From Cronobacter sakazakii (GTDB taxonomy: Bacteria > Pseudomonadota > Gammaproteobacteria > Enterobacterales > Enterobacteriaceae), in contig NZ_CP011047.1 of the NCBI RefSeq assembly GCF_000982825.1, forward strand, positions 1,798,001-1,862,000: a stretch of 64,000 bases of DNA, written 5' to 3'. The translations under genes and the position numbers were made by a program. Positions 43,780-52,655 of this stretch are shown one piece after another; position 1 is the stretch's first letter; each line of letters begins with the position of its first letter. The notes under the pieces were generated by a model. The model was not told where the DNA came from. It saw nothing but the letters and a program-made list of their open reading frames with translations, and did no database searches.

Positions 43780-45033
43780 ATGTCAGGTTCCAGTCATCTT
43801 TTTAGTCGCCGCCAGCTGTTACAGGGCGCGGGGGCGATGTGGTTATTGAGCGTCAGCCAGGCAGGCCTGGCTGCGTCGGGCCAGGTTATTGCGGTGCGCG
43901 TCTGGCCTGCTTCCGCCTATACCCGCGTGACGCTGGAATCTAACCGTGTGCTGAAATATCGCCAGTTCGCGCTAAGTAACCCGGAACGCATCGTGGTCGA
44001 TCTCGAAGGCGTTAACCTGAACGCGGTGCTAAAAGGCGTGGGCAGCCAGATCCGCGTCGACGATCCGTTTATAAAATCCGCGCGCGTCGGGCAGTTTGAC
44101 CCGAAAACCGTGCGCATGGTGTTTGAATTAAAGAAAAACGTGACGCCGCATCTTTTTGCGCTGGCACCGGTCGCGGAATTCCGCGAACGTCTGGTTATCG
44201 ATCTCTACCCGGCTAATGGCACTAACGAGCAGGATCCGCTGCTGGCGCTGCTTGAGGATTACAACAAGGGCGAGCTCGATAAACAGGTGCCGCCTGCCAC
44301 CAGCGGCCCGCAGCCGGGCAAAGCAGGGCGCGATCGCCCGATAGTCATTATGATCGACCCCGGCCACGGCGGCGAAGACCCCGGCGCGATTGGCAAGAAT
44401 AAGACGCGTGAGAAAGACGTGGTGCTGCAAATCGCCCGCCGCCTGCGCGCGCTGATTGAACGCGAAGCGAACATGAGAGCGTTCATGACCCGCAACGAAG
44501 ATATTTTTATTCCGCTGAAAGTGCGCGTGGCGAAGGCCCAGAAGCAGCGCGCCGACCTGTTCGTCTCTATTCACGCTGACGCCTTTACCAGCCGCGCCGC
44601 GCGCGGTTCGTCCGTTTTTGCGCTCTCAACCAAAGGCGCGACCAGTACGGCGGCGAAATACCTGGCGCAAACCCAGAATGCCGCGGACCTGGTGGGCGGC
44701 GTGAGTAAAAGCGGGGACGTTTATCTCGATCACACCATGTTCGATATGGTGCAGTCGCTGACGATTTCCGACAGCCTGAAATTTGGCAAAGAGGTGTTAG
44801 GGCGTCTCGGGCGGGTCAACAAACTGCATAAGAACAAAGTGGATCAGGCGGGCTTCGCCGTGCTGAAAGCGCCGGATATTCCGTCGATTCTGGTCGAAAC
44901 CGCGTTTATCAGTAATGAGGAAGAGGAGCGTAAGCTTCGCACCGCGACATTCCAGCAGGAAGTGGCGGAGTCGATTCTGGCAGGGATAAAAGCGTATTTC
45001 GCCGATGGTGGGACGCTGGCAAGGCGCGGATAA
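43780..45033 (+). CDS. amiC: N-acetylmuramoyl-L-alanine amidase AmiC
   Basis: 417-aa periplasmic cell-division amidase, same length as in E. coli. A twin-arginine signal SRRQLLQGAGAMWLL leads to export by Tat. An N-terminal AMIN domain (septum targeting) precedes the amidase_3 domain from about residue 190, with zinc ligands in MIDPGHGGEDPGA, and in SIHADAF and ILVETAFISN. ATG at 43780 (MSGSSHLF) is chosen because it places the Tat motif at the N-terminus. Confidence 0.95.
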   Translation: MSGSSHLFSRRQLLQGAGAMWLLSVSQAGLAASGQVIAVRVWPASAYTRVTLESNRVLKYRQFALSNPERIVVDLEGVNLNAVLKGVGSQIRVDDPFIKSARVGQFDPKTVRMVFELKKNVTPHLFALAPVAEFRERLVIDLYPANGTNEQDPLLALLEDYNKGELDKQVPPATSGPQPGKAGRDRPIVIMIDPGHGGEDPGAIGKNKTREKDVVLQIARRLRALIEREANMRAFMTRNEDIFIPLKVRVAKAQKQRADLFVSIHADAFTSRAARGSSVFALSTKGATSTAAKYLAQTQNAADLVGGVSKSGDVYLDHTMFDMVQSLTISDSLKFGKEVLGRLGRVNKLHKNKVDQAGFAVLKAPDIPSILVETAFISNEEEERKLRTATFQQEVAESILAGIKAYFADGGTLARRG

Positions 45034-45090
45034 CGCGCCTTTTTGACTGGCCGTAAAAGGCAGTCAAAGGGAATGCTGAATTGCAGGCAT

Positions 45091-45113
45091 AAAAAAACAC
45101 CCGTCAGGGTGTT
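45091..45113 (-). terminator. Terminator of the initiator tRNA genes
   Basis: AACACCC-GTCA-GGGTGTT followed on the minus strand by a seven-base T run; also usable for amiC. Confidence 0.8.
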
Positions 45114-45121
45114 CATTTTAT

Positions 45122-45198
<77 letters not shown>

Positions 45199-45239
45199 TC
45201 CGTCTTACTGCTTCACATTGTCGCGCTGTGCGCGTTAAT

Positions 45240-45316
<77 letters not shown>

Positions 45317-45329
45317 TCCGTGGATGCGC

Positions 45330-45357
45330 ACTATACTCCGCTGAGCTTTCGTTGCAA
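45330..45357 (-). promoter_or_regulatory. Promoter of the initiator tRNA pair
   Basis: Read on the minus strand: TTGCAA (45352-45357), 16-bp spacer, TATAGT (45330-45335), then a GC-rich GCGC discriminator as in stringently controlled stable-RNA promoters. Confidence 0.75.
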
Positions 45358-45519
45358 CCTTTTTTTAAAACAATAAGCTGAATCGGCGTCAGCTTGCCGA
45401 AATATTATCCGTCTTGATGATTCTTTAATCCCGATGCCTGTCTGAAAGGGCTTATGCGTTTCCTTGCGAGCGCCGGTTTGCTATCTTCGCCTGCGGACAG
45501 CGCAATAGCGGAGAGAGTC

Positions 45520-46617
45520 ATGAAAGGACGTTGGGCAAAATATCTGGCGGCAGGGGCGATGATCGCGCTGCTTTCCGCCTGTTCCTCCAAACCGACCGAT
45601 CGCGGTCAGCAATATAAAGACGGCAAATTTACGCAGCCGTTTTCGCTGGTAAACCAGCCGGACGCCGTTGGTGCGCCCATTAACGCCGGAGATTTCTCCG
45701 AGCAGGTCGCGGCTATTCGCAGCACCTCTCCGCGTCTTTTTGGCTCTCAAAGCAGCGTCTATAACGCCGTGCAGGAGTGGCTGCGCGCCGGTGGCGATAC
45801 CCGTTCGCTGCGCCAGTTCGGCATCGATGCCTGGCAGATGGAAGGGGCGGATAATTACGGTAACGTCCAGTTCACTGGCTATTACACGCCGGTGGTGCAG
45901 GCGCGCTATACCCGTCAGGGCGAATTCCAGTACCCGATTTACCGTATGCCGCCGAAACGCGGACGCTTGCCGTCGCGCGCCGAGATTTACGCCGGCGCGC
46001 TCAGCGATAACTACGTGCTGGCGTACAGTAACTCGCTGATGGATAACTTCATTATGGATGTGCAGGGCAGCGGCTATATCGATTTCGGCGACGGACGCCC
46101 GCTGAATTTCTTCGCGTATGCCGGTAAAAACGGCCATCCGTACCGCAGCATCGGTAAAGTGCTTATCGATCGCGGTGAAGTGAAGCGTGAAGATATGTCG
46201 ATGCAGGCGATTCGCCACTGGGGCGAAACCCACAGCGAGCAGGAAGTACGCGCGCTGCTGGAAGAAAACCCGTCTTTCGTTTTCTTTAAACCGCAAAATT
46301 ACGCGCCGGTGAAAGGCGCAAGCGGCGTACCGCTGATTGGCCGCGCGTCGGTGGCCTCTGACCGCTCGATTATTTCGGCAGGCACCACGCTGCTGGCAGA
46401 GGTGCCGCTGCTGGACAATAACGGCAAGTTCAACGGACAATATGAGCTCAGGCTGATGGTGGCGCTGGATGTCGGCGGCGCGATTAAAGGCCAGCATTTC
46501 GATATTTATCAGGGCATCGGCCCGGACGCCGGGCACCGCGCAGGCTGGTATAATCACTACGGCCGCGTCTGGGTGCTGAAAACCGCGCCGGGTGCCGGCA
46601 ACGTGTTCAGCGGCTGA
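45520..46617 (+). CDS. mltA: MltA, membrane-bound lytic murein transglycosylase A
   Basis: 365-aa outer-membrane lipoprotein, same length as in E. coli, that cleaves peptidoglycan to 1,6-anhydromuropeptides. The lipobox is LLSAC (Cys21). The catalytic 3D-type Asp lies in the C-terminal IYQGIGPDAGHRAGWYNHYG; family stretch FTGYYTPVVQARY near residue 120. ATG at 45520 (MKGRWAKY) is chosen because it gives the lipoprotein signal; 22 upstream codons are not conserved. Confidence 0.95.
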   Translation: MKGRWAKYLAAGAMIALLSACSSKPTDRGQQYKDGKFTQPFSLVNQPDAVGAPINAGDFSEQVAAIRSTSPRLFGSQSSVYNAVQEWLRAGGDTRSLRQFGIDAWQMEGADNYGNVQFTGYYTPVVQARYTRQGEFQYPIYRMPPKRGRLPSRAEIYAGALSDNYVLAYSNSLMDNFIMDVQGSGYIDFGDGRPLNFFAYAGKNGHPYRSIGKVLIDRGEVKREDMSMQAIRHWGETHSEQEVRALLEENPSFVFFKPQNYAPVKGASGVPLIGRASVASDRSIISAGTTLLAEVPLLDNNGKFNGQYELRLMVALDVGGAIKGQHFDIYQGIGPDAGHRAGWYNHYGRVWVLKTAPGAGNVFSG

Positions 46618-46683
46618 TTATGCTATTCTGAGCAACCTGTCGCCCGGCGGCGTAACGTCTGCCGGGCCTGCGGATTTCTGAGC

Positions 46684-46712
46684 AAGGGTGAGGGAGAACT
46701 CTCACCCTTTTT
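46684..46712 (+). terminator. Terminator of mltA
   Basis: AAGGGTGAG-GGAGAACT-CTCACCCTT with T run, 15 bp before the tcdA start. Confidence 0.8.
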
Positions 46713-46726
46713 ACATCTGAGGTTTT

Positions 46727-47536
46727 ATGGCTGTAGTTATCACAGACGCCTGGCGCAGCCGCTTTGGCGGCACGGCCCGTTTATATGGCGAAGCGGCGTT
46801 GCAGCTCTTTGCCGACGCGCATGTCTGCGTGGTGGGGATCGGCGGTGTCGGTTCATGGGCGGCGGAAGCGCTGGCACGCACCGGTATCGGCGCGATTACG
46901 CTTATCGATATGGATGACGTGTGCGTCACCAATACCAATCGTCAGATCCATGCGCTGCGCGACACGGTCGGGCAGGCAAAATCCGAGGTGATGGCCGAGC
47001 GTATTCGCCAGATCAACCCGGAGTGCCGCATCACCGTGGTGGATGATTTCGTCACTGTCGATAATGTGGCGCAATACATGAACGCCGGGTTTAGCTATGT
47101 CATCGACGCTATCGACAGCGTGCGGCCAAAGGCGGCGCTGATTGCGTACTGCCGTCGTAATAAAATTCCACTGGTCACCACCGGCGGCGCGGGCGGACAG
47201 ACCGATCCGATGCAGATCCAGGTGGTTGATCTCGCCAAAACGATTCAGGACCCGCTTGCCGCAAAACTGCGCGAGCGGCTGAAGAGCGATTTCGGCGTGG
47301 TGAAAAACAGCAAAGGGAAACTTGGCGTGGACTGCGTTTTCTCCACCGAAGCGCTGGTCTATCCGCAGGCCGACGGCTCGGTGTGCGCGATGAAAAGCAC
47401 GGCGGAAGGGCCGAAGCGTATGGACTGCGCTTCAGGTTTCGGCGCGGCTACGATGGTGACCGCCACGTTTGGTTTTGTGGCGGTGTCGCACGCGCTGAAG
47501 AAGATGATGGCGAAAGCGGCGCGCAGCGCCGTGTGA
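46727..47536 (+). CDS. tcdA: TcdA (CsdL), tRNA t6A37 dehydratase
   Basis: 269-aa E1-like enzyme that cyclises t6A at tRNA position 37 to ct6A using ATP. The nucleotide-binding motif is VGIGGVGSWAAEAL near residue 36, with the family RQIHAL (residue 78) following TNTN. Sulfur relay with CsdA/CsdE is part of its function in E. coli, and those genes are adjacent. Ends exactly where csdE ends (TGA abuts TCA), with no gap. Confidence 0.95.
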   Translation: MAVVITDAWRSRFGGTARLYGEAALQLFADAHVCVVGIGGVGSWAAEALARTGIGAITLIDMDDVCVTNTNRQIHALRDTVGQAKSEVMAERIRQINPECRITVVDDFVTVDNVAQYMNAGFSYVIDAIDSVRPKAALIAYCRRNKIPLVTTGGAGGQTDPMQIQVVDLAKTIQDPLAAKLRERLKSDFGVVKNSKGKLGVDCVFSTEALVYPQADGSVCAMKSTAEGPKRMDCASGFGAATMVTATFGFVAVSHALKKMMAKAARSAV

Positions 47537-47980
47537 TCAGGCGTTGCGGGCGGCATTCTGTACCGCCTGCGCCAGCGCCGCCAGGCCCTGGCCGCGAGAC
47601 GCGCTGAGCTGGGCGCGCAGCCCTAACTCGTCAAATAACGCCAGCGGAGAGTGTTCCTGTAGCTCCTGCGGCGTTTTGCCTTCCACGGCGGTGAGCAACA
47701 CCGCCAGCAATCCGCGCACGATGCGCCCCTCGCTGTCGCCATAAAAGTGCAGGCCGCCGTCGGGGCGTTTTTCATAGCCGAGCCAGACCCGGTTTTCACA
47801 GCCGGGGATCTCCTGTGCCTCTTGTTTTAATTCCTCCGGCAGCGCCGGAAGCTGTTTGCCGAGCAGGATCAGCTGGCGATATTTATCTTCCCACTGGGTG
47901 AGCGGGCCAAACGTCTCACGCAGCGTGTCAGAGGTAATGGAAGCGCCGAACGGGTGTCCGGCAAGGTAAGCAGTCGTCAT
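47537..47980 (-). CDS. csdE: CsdE, sulfur acceptor protein
   Basis: 147-aa SufE-family protein (E. coli 147). The persulfide-receiving Cys lies in EIPGCENRVWLGYE near residue 61. It takes sulfur from CsdA and passes it on, including toward the TcdA pathway. Its ATG directly follows the csdA stop codon. Confidence 0.94.
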   Translation of the reverse strand: MTTAYLAGHPFGASITSDTLRETFGPLTQWEDKYRQLILLGKQLPALPEELKQEAQEIPGCENRVWLGYEKRPDGGLHFYGDSEGRIVRGLLAVLLTAVEGKTPQELQEHSPLALFDELGLRAQLSASRGQGLAALAQAVQNAARNA

Positions 47981-49186
47981 TTAATCCACCAGTATGTCCA
48001 GCGCGCGGTCGATGGCGGCGATCAGCGCCTCGACGTCGCCTTGCGTGTTATAGGGCGCGAAAGAGGCGCGCAGCGTGCCACTGACGCCAAGCGCCGCCAG
48101 CAGCGGCTGGGCGCAGTGCTGGCCGGCGCGCAGCGCGATGCCGGATTCCGCGAGCAGTGTCACCAGATCGCTGTGGTGCACGCCTGCGAAATCAAACGCC
48201 AGCAGGCTGGAATCCTGACAGCGAAACGAGCGAAAGCCCGGGCGTTTCGCCAGCTCCGACTCGGCAAGCGTCGCAAGCCCCCGGCTGTAACTTTCAGCTT
48301 TCACTAGATCGATTTCCTCAAGCCAGGCGAGCGTGGCGCTAAGACCGATAACGCCCGCGACATTCGGCGTGCCCGCCTCAAAGCGGTACGGCACCGGCTG
48401 GGTTTTAAAGCCAGCGAACGTCACTTCAGTCACCATTTTTCCGCCGCCCAGCCACGGCGACATCTGCGCCAGCAGGTCAGTTTTGCCATACAGCACGCCG
48501 ATGCCGGTCGGGCCATAAAGTTTGTGGCCGGAGAAAGCGTAAAAATCGATATCCAGATGCTGAACGTCAGGCGGGCAGTGAACCACGCCCTGCGCGCCAT
48601 CCACCACCACCACCGCGTCTGCAGCATGGGCACAGGCAATCGCCCGCGCGAGATCCGGACAGCCGCCGGTGACGTTGGACATCTGCCCGAGCGCCAGCAG
48701 GAATGTGCGTTCATTGATAAGCGTGGGCAGAGCCGTGAGATCCGGCAAACGATCGGCACCCAGCGGCAGTTTCACAACCTTCGCGCCGGTCTGCTCCGCG
48801 ACCATCAGCCACGGCACCAGGTTGGCATGATGCTCTGCTTCGCTGACGATAATCTCATCGCCCGGCTTCAGGCGCGGACGCGCGTAGCACTGGGCAATGA
48901 GATTAATGGATTCGGTGGTGCCTCGCGTCCAGACGATATCGCGGCTGTCTGGCGCGTTAATTAAGCGAGCAACGCCGTCACGCGCGGCTTCGTAACGCTC
49001 GGTAAGGCGCTGCGCCTCGGCAAACTGGCTGCGATGCACATTGCCTGCGCTCAGCGAATAGAACTGCTGGCTGGCGTCGATAACCGGCTGTGGCTTTAAC
49101 GCCGTGGCGGCGCTGTCGAGATAGACGCCCGCGTCACGAAGCGAGGGAAACTGCGCGCGAAATTGGGCGGGACTGAATGCTTTCAT
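47981..49186 (-). CDS. csdA: CsdA, cysteine desulfurase (cysteine sulfinate desulfinase)
   Basis: 401-aa class V PLP enzyme, same length as in E. coli. The PLP lysine lies in AFSGHKLYGPTGIG near residue 222, and the catalytic Cys in LRAGQHCAQPLL near residue 358. ATG at 49186 (MKAFSPAQF) with AGGAG upstream; the 12-codon extension to 49222 is not conserved. First gene of a csdA-csdE operon. Confidence 0.95.
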   Translation of the reverse strand: MKAFSPAQFRAQFPSLRDAGVYLDSAATALKPQPVIDASQQFYSLSAGNVHRSQFAEAQRLTERYEAARDGVARLINAPDSRDIVWTRGTTESINLIAQCYARPRLKPGDEIIVSEAEHHANLVPWLMVAEQTGAKVVKLPLGADRLPDLTALPTLINERTFLLALGQMSNVTGGCPDLARAIACAHAADAVVVVDGAQGVVHCPPDVQHLDIDFYAFSGHKLYGPTGIGVLYGKTDLLAQMSPWLGGGKMVTEVTFAGFKTQPVPYRFEAGTPNVAGVIGLSATLAWLEEIDLVKAESYSRGLATLAESELAKRPGFRSFRCQDSSLLAFDFAGVHHSDLVTLLAESGIALRAGQHCAQPLLAALGVSGTLRASFAPYNTQGDVEALIAAIDRALDILVD

Positions 49187-49378
49187 GATACTCCTCTTTC
49201 CAGTCCTTCGATCGTGGCCCATTTGACGTCGTTAAACAAGGTCATTGATAACCATCGGATAAGTCTGTTTATTCTGGCAAACGGCAGAAAGCAGGTTATG
49301 CTGAATAGTGTTAGGTGAATATTTCAGCCTGTTAGCAGACGAAGTTTACATAGCATTAAACTCTAAAGGAGAAGAACC

Positions 49379-49606
49379 ATGAATAAACTTGCCGCTGTAG
49401 TATCAGCATGCATGATGACTTTTGCTCTGAGCGCTTGTTCCGGTCCTAACTACGTAATGCATACCAATGATGGCCGTTCTATCGTGACCGACGGGAAACC
49501 GAAAACCGATGACGATACCGGTATGATCAAATATAAAGACGCCAACGGTAATCAGCAGCAGATCAACCGTACTGACGTGAAAGAGATGGTTGCGCTGGAG
49601 AAATAA
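49379..49606 (+). CDS. ygdI: YgdI, small DUF903 lipoprotein
   Basis: 75-aa lipoprotein, same length as in E. coli. Lipobox LSAC (Cys20), then SGPNYVMHTNDGRSIVTDGK. Function unknown. AAGGAG lies before the ATG. Paralogue of ygdR in this window. Confidence 0.93.
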   Translation: MNKLAAVVSACMMTFALSACSGPNYVMHTNDGRSIVTDGKPKTDDDTGMIKYKDANGNQQQINRTDVKEMVALEK

Positions 49607-49621
49607 TCGACTCGCGCAGGC

Positions 49622-49823
49622 AAAAAAAAGCACCGCAAAGTGCGGTGCTACATTAATCACTATGGACAGACAGGGTAAATGTACAGGAAGTGAAAGAGTA
49701 GCTTAGCTACGATGGTCTGAATCGCAGACCAAATGCAAACACAACAACACAACATCACAACCGTAAGCCAAAAGCCCTCCAGAACTCTCATTCCTAAAGA
49801 CTTTTCGTTCCGGCTCAGGAAGT
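49622..49823 (-). ncRNA. gcvB: GcvB small RNA
   Basis: About 202 nt (E. coli about 205). The minus strand begins ACTTCCTGAGCCGGAACGAA and contains the conserved G/U-rich seed GTTGTGATGTTGTGTTGTTG (R1 region) and CACTTCCTGTACATTTACCC (R3 region). It ends in AGCACCGCA-CTT-TGCGGTGCT with a seven-base T run. It represses many amino-acid and peptide transporter mRNAs with Hfq. Divergent from its activator gene gcvA, as in E. coli. Confidence 0.96.
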
Positions 49824-49829
49824 GCCGCC

Positions 49830-49835
49830 ACTATA
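49830..49835 (-). promoter_or_regulatory. -10 element of gcvB
   Basis: TATAGT on the minus strand, 6 bp before the predicted first base of GcvB. Confidence 0.65.
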
Positions 49836-49951
49836 GGTATTTGCTGGTGTAACCTCAACGGACAAATTATAATGGCTCAGATAAAAAAAACTAATGGGTG
49901 ACGACTTGTTTCTCGTTTGTTAATACGCATTTACACATAAGCCAAATCATC

Positions 49952-50869
49952 ATGTCCAAGCGATTACCGCCGTTAAACGCATTACGTGTTTTTGATGCCG
50001 CCGCACGCCATTTAAGCTTCACCAAAGCCGCCGAAGAGCTGTTTGTCACCCAGGCTGCCGTCAGCCATCAGATAAAATCACTGGAAGATTTCCTGGGGCT
50101 TAAGTTATTCCGCCGACGCAACCGTTCTCTTCTGTTAACGGAAGAGGGGCAGAGCTATTTCCAGGATATCAAAGAGATTTTCTCACAGCTGACGGAAGCG
50201 ACGCGCAAACTCCAGGCGCGCAGCGCAAAAGGCGCGTTGACGGTAAGCCTGCTGCCGAGTTTCGCGATCCACTGGCTGGTGCCGCGGCTCTCCAGTTTTA
50301 ACAGCAGCTGGCCTGGGATCGACGTGCGTATTCAGGCGGTGGACCGGCAGGAAGATAAGCTTGCCGATGACGTAGACGTGGCGATTTTTTATGGGCGAGG
50401 CAACTGGCCGGGTCTGCGCGTAGAAAAACTCTACGCCGAGTATCTGCTGCCGGTCTGTTCGCCGCTGCTGCTCACGGGCGACAAGCCGTTAAAAGCGCCG
50501 GAGGATTTAGCCCGCCACACGCTTTTGCATGACGCTTCGCGCCGCGACTGGCAAACTTATACGCGCCAGCTTGGTCTCAATCATATTAATGTCCAGCAGG
50601 GGCCCATTTTCAGCCACAGCGCGATGGTGCTGCAGGCGGCCATTCACGGCCAGGGCGTGGCGCTCGCCAACAATGTGATGGCGCAGTCGGAGATCGAAGC
50701 GGGCCGCCTGGTCTGCCCGTTCAACGATGTCCTGGTCAGTAAAAACGCTTTTTACCTCGTTTGTCATGACAGCCAGGCAGAACTGGGTAAAATAGCGGCC
50801 TTTCGACAATGGATACTGGCGAAGGCGGCGAGTGAACAAGAAAAATTCCGTTTTCGCTATGAACAATAA
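49952..50869 (+). CDS. gcvA: GcvA, glycine cleavage system regulator
   Basis: 305-aa LysR-family regulator, same length as in E. coli and very similar along its length. The helix-turn-helix is LSFTKAAEELFVTQAAVSHQ. It controls gcvTHP and gcvB in response to glycine and purines. ATG at 49952 (MSKRLPPLNALR) is chosen because it matches the family; the extension to 49898 is not conserved. Confidence 0.95.
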   Translation: MSKRLPPLNALRVFDAAARHLSFTKAAEELFVTQAAVSHQIKSLEDFLGLKLFRRRNRSLLLTEEGQSYFQDIKEIFSQLTEATRKLQARSAKGALTVSLLPSFAIHWLVPRLSSFNSSWPGIDVRIQAVDRQEDKLADDVDVAIFYGRGNWPGLRVEKLYAEYLLPVCSPLLLTGDKPLKAPEDLARHTLLHDASRRDWQTYTRQLGLNHINVQQGPIFSHSAMVLQAAIHGQGVALANNVMAQSEIEAGRLVCPFNDVLVSKNAFYLVCHDSQAELGKIAAFRQWILAKAASEQEKFRFRYEQ

Positions 50870-50914
50870 CGACGATTCGCGCGATGTAATCGCGCTTTAC
50901 TGTAGGGTTACATC

Positions 50915-51310
50915 ATGACCAGCCGTTTTATGCTGATTTTCGCCTCAATCAGTGGCTTTGTTTTTGTGGCGCTGGGTGCCTTCGGCGCGCACGTCTTACG
51001 TAAAACGCTCGGCGTTGCGGAGATGGGCTGGATCCAGACCGGACTTGAATATCAGGCGTTTCATACGCTCGCGATTTTAGGGCTGGCGGTCGCGATGCAG
51101 CGTCGCATCAGCATCTGGTTTTACTGGAGCAGCGTTTTCCTGGCGCTCGGCACGGTACTTTTTAGCGGCAGCTTATATTGTCTGGCGCTCTCTCATCTGC
51201 ATTTATGGGCCTTCGTTACGCCGGTCGGCGGCGTAAGTTTTCTGGCCGGTTGGATATTAATGTTAATTGGCGCGGTGCGTCTGAAGCGTAAAGGTTCGGT
51301 TCATGAATAA
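50915..51310 (+). CDS. ygdD: YgdD, DUF423 inner-membrane protein
   Basis: 131-aa protein with four hydrophobic segments and the DUF423 pattern VALGAFGAHVLRK and GLEYQAFHTLAIL. Function unknown. Overlaps rlmM by 8 bp, so the two are coupled. Confidence 0.92.
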   Translation: MTSRFMLIFASISGFVFVALGAFGAHVLRKTLGVAEMGWIQTGLEYQAFHTLAILGLAVAMQRRISIWFYWSSVFLALGTVLFSGSLYCLALSHLHLWAFVTPVGGVSFLAGWILMLIGAVRLKRKGSVHE

Positions 51311-52403
51311 GGTCATTTTGTACTGCCGTCAGGGTTTTGAGAAAGAGTGCGCGGCAGAGATAACCGACAAAGCCGCGCAGCAGGGCGTGTTTGGTTTCGC
51401 CCGCGTCAAAGAAAACAGCGCCTATGTGATTTTCGAATGTTATCAGCCGGAAGAGGCCGATAAGCTCGCGCGCGAGCTGCCATTCAGCTCGCTGATTTTT
51501 GCCCGCCAGATGTTTGTGGCAGGCGAGCTGTTGCAGGATCTGCCCCCGGAAGATCGCGTCACGCCGGTCATCGGAATGTTGCAGGGCGTGGTAGAGAAGG
51601 GCGGTGAGCTGCGTGTTGAAGTGGCGGACACCAACGAAAGCAAAGAGCTGATGAAGTTCTGCCGCAAATTCACCGTGCCGCTGCGTACTGCGCTTCGCGA
51701 CGCGAAGATTCTGGCAAATTTCGAAACGCCAAAGCGCCCGGTGGTGCATGTCTTTTTCATCGCGCCGGGCTGCTGCTACACCGGATATTCGTATACCAAT
51801 AATAACTCGCCGTTTTATATGGGCATTCCGCGCCTCAAATTCCCGGCAGACGCGCCAAGCCGTTCAACGCTGAAGCTGGAAGAGGCGTTTCATGTGTTTA
51901 TCCCGGCGGATGAGTGGGATGAGCGTCTGGCAAACGGCATGTACGCAGTGGATCTGGGCGCCTGCCCTGGCGGCTGGACCTATCAGCTGGTGAAACGAAA
52001 CATGTGGGTCGCGTCCGTGGATAACGGCCCGATGGCGCAGAGCCTGATGGATACCGGGCAGGTGACGTGGCTGCGTGAAGACGGCTTTAAATATCGCCCG
52101 ACCCGCACCAACATTACCTGGATGGTGTGCGACATGGTGGAAAAACCGGCCAAAGTCGCGGCGCTGATGGCGCAGTGGCTGGTGAACGGCTGGTGCCGCG
52201 AAACCATTTTCAACCTCAAGCTGCCGATGAAAAAGCGCTATGAAGAGGTGTCGCAGAATATCGCCTCGATTCAGGCGCAGCTGGATGAACACGGTATTAA
52301 CGCGCAGATCCAGGCGCGTCAGCTTTATCACGACCGTGAAGAAGTGACCGTTCACGTGCGCCGCTGGTGGGCTGCCGTCGGCGGGCGTCGCGACGAGCGA
52401 TAA
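51303..52403 (+). CDS. rlmM: RlmM, 23S rRNA C2498 2'-O-methyltransferase
   Basis: 366-aa SAM-dependent enzyme, same length as in E. coli. An N-terminal THUMP-type domain precedes a Rossmann methyltransferase with DLGACPGGWTYQLV near residue 220 (SAM binding) and the catalytic Lys/Asp set around NITWMVCDMVEKP and FNLKLPMKK. Coupled to ygdD. Confidence 0.95.
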   Translation: MNKVILYCRQGFEKECAAEITDKAAQQGVFGFARVKENSAYVIFECYQPEEADKLARELPFSSLIFARQMFVAGELLQDLPPEDRVTPVIGMLQGVVEKGGELRVEVADTNESKELMKFCRKFTVPLRTALRDAKILANFETPKRPVVHVFFIAPGCCYTGYSYTNNNSPFYMGIPRLKFPADAPSRSTLKLEEAFHVFIPADEWDERLANGMYAVDLGACPGGWTYQLVKRNMWVASVDNGPMAQSLMDTGQVTWLREDGFKYRPTRTNITWMVCDMVEKPAKVAALMAQWLVNGWCRETIFNLKLPMKKRYEEVSQNIASIQAQLDEHGINAQIQARQLYHDREEVTVHVRRWWAAVGGRRDER

Positions 52404-52429
52404 GCGCGTTGAATGACGCATAAGGAAAC

Positions 52430-52600
52430 GGCGGGTGCGCTGCGCTTACCCGCCCTGGGGAATATGCGGTTAAATAATTATGGTATGGCGGGTGCTCGGC
52501 GCTTACCCACTCTACGGGATATGCTGTTGAATAATTATGGTATGGTGGGTGCGCTGCGCTTACCCACCCTACGGGATATACGGTTGAATAACTAATGTAG
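52430..52600. repeat. Tandem array of three 57-bp repeats
   Basis: Units start at 52430, 52487 and 52544, each exactly 57 bp. Each opens with GGCGGGTGCGCTGCGCTTAC-type hairpin (CGGGT...ACCCG), then GGGATATGCGGTTGAATAAT or close variants and TATGGTAT. Copy 3 shows compensated changes (GGTGGG with CCCACC), so the hairpin is kept. The unit length is a multiple of three, which leaves spurious open frames across it. A single related hairpin occurs at 8181. Confidence 0.9.
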
Positions 52601-52632
52601 GGCGGGTAAGCGTGAGCGCACCCGCCTTTTTT
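52601..52632 (+). terminator. Inverted repeat copy with T run (terminator of rlmM)
   Basis: GGCGGGT-AAGCGTGAGCGC-ACCCGCC followed by six T is the repeat hairpin in opposite orientation. It closes the array and can act as the rlmM terminator. Confidence 0.75.
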
Positions 52633-52655
52633 ATGGAGCGCATAGCGCCCTGAAA

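Noticed and set aside
52413..52595. Small open frame with a 19-residue repeat over the tandem array
   Set aside because: The repeat period of 57 bp is divisible by three, so the frame stays open by chance. The DNA-level hairpins explain the conservation better than a peptide.
52430..52632. CRISPR array
   Set aside because: Units are contiguous direct repeats without unique spacers, and no cas genes are near.
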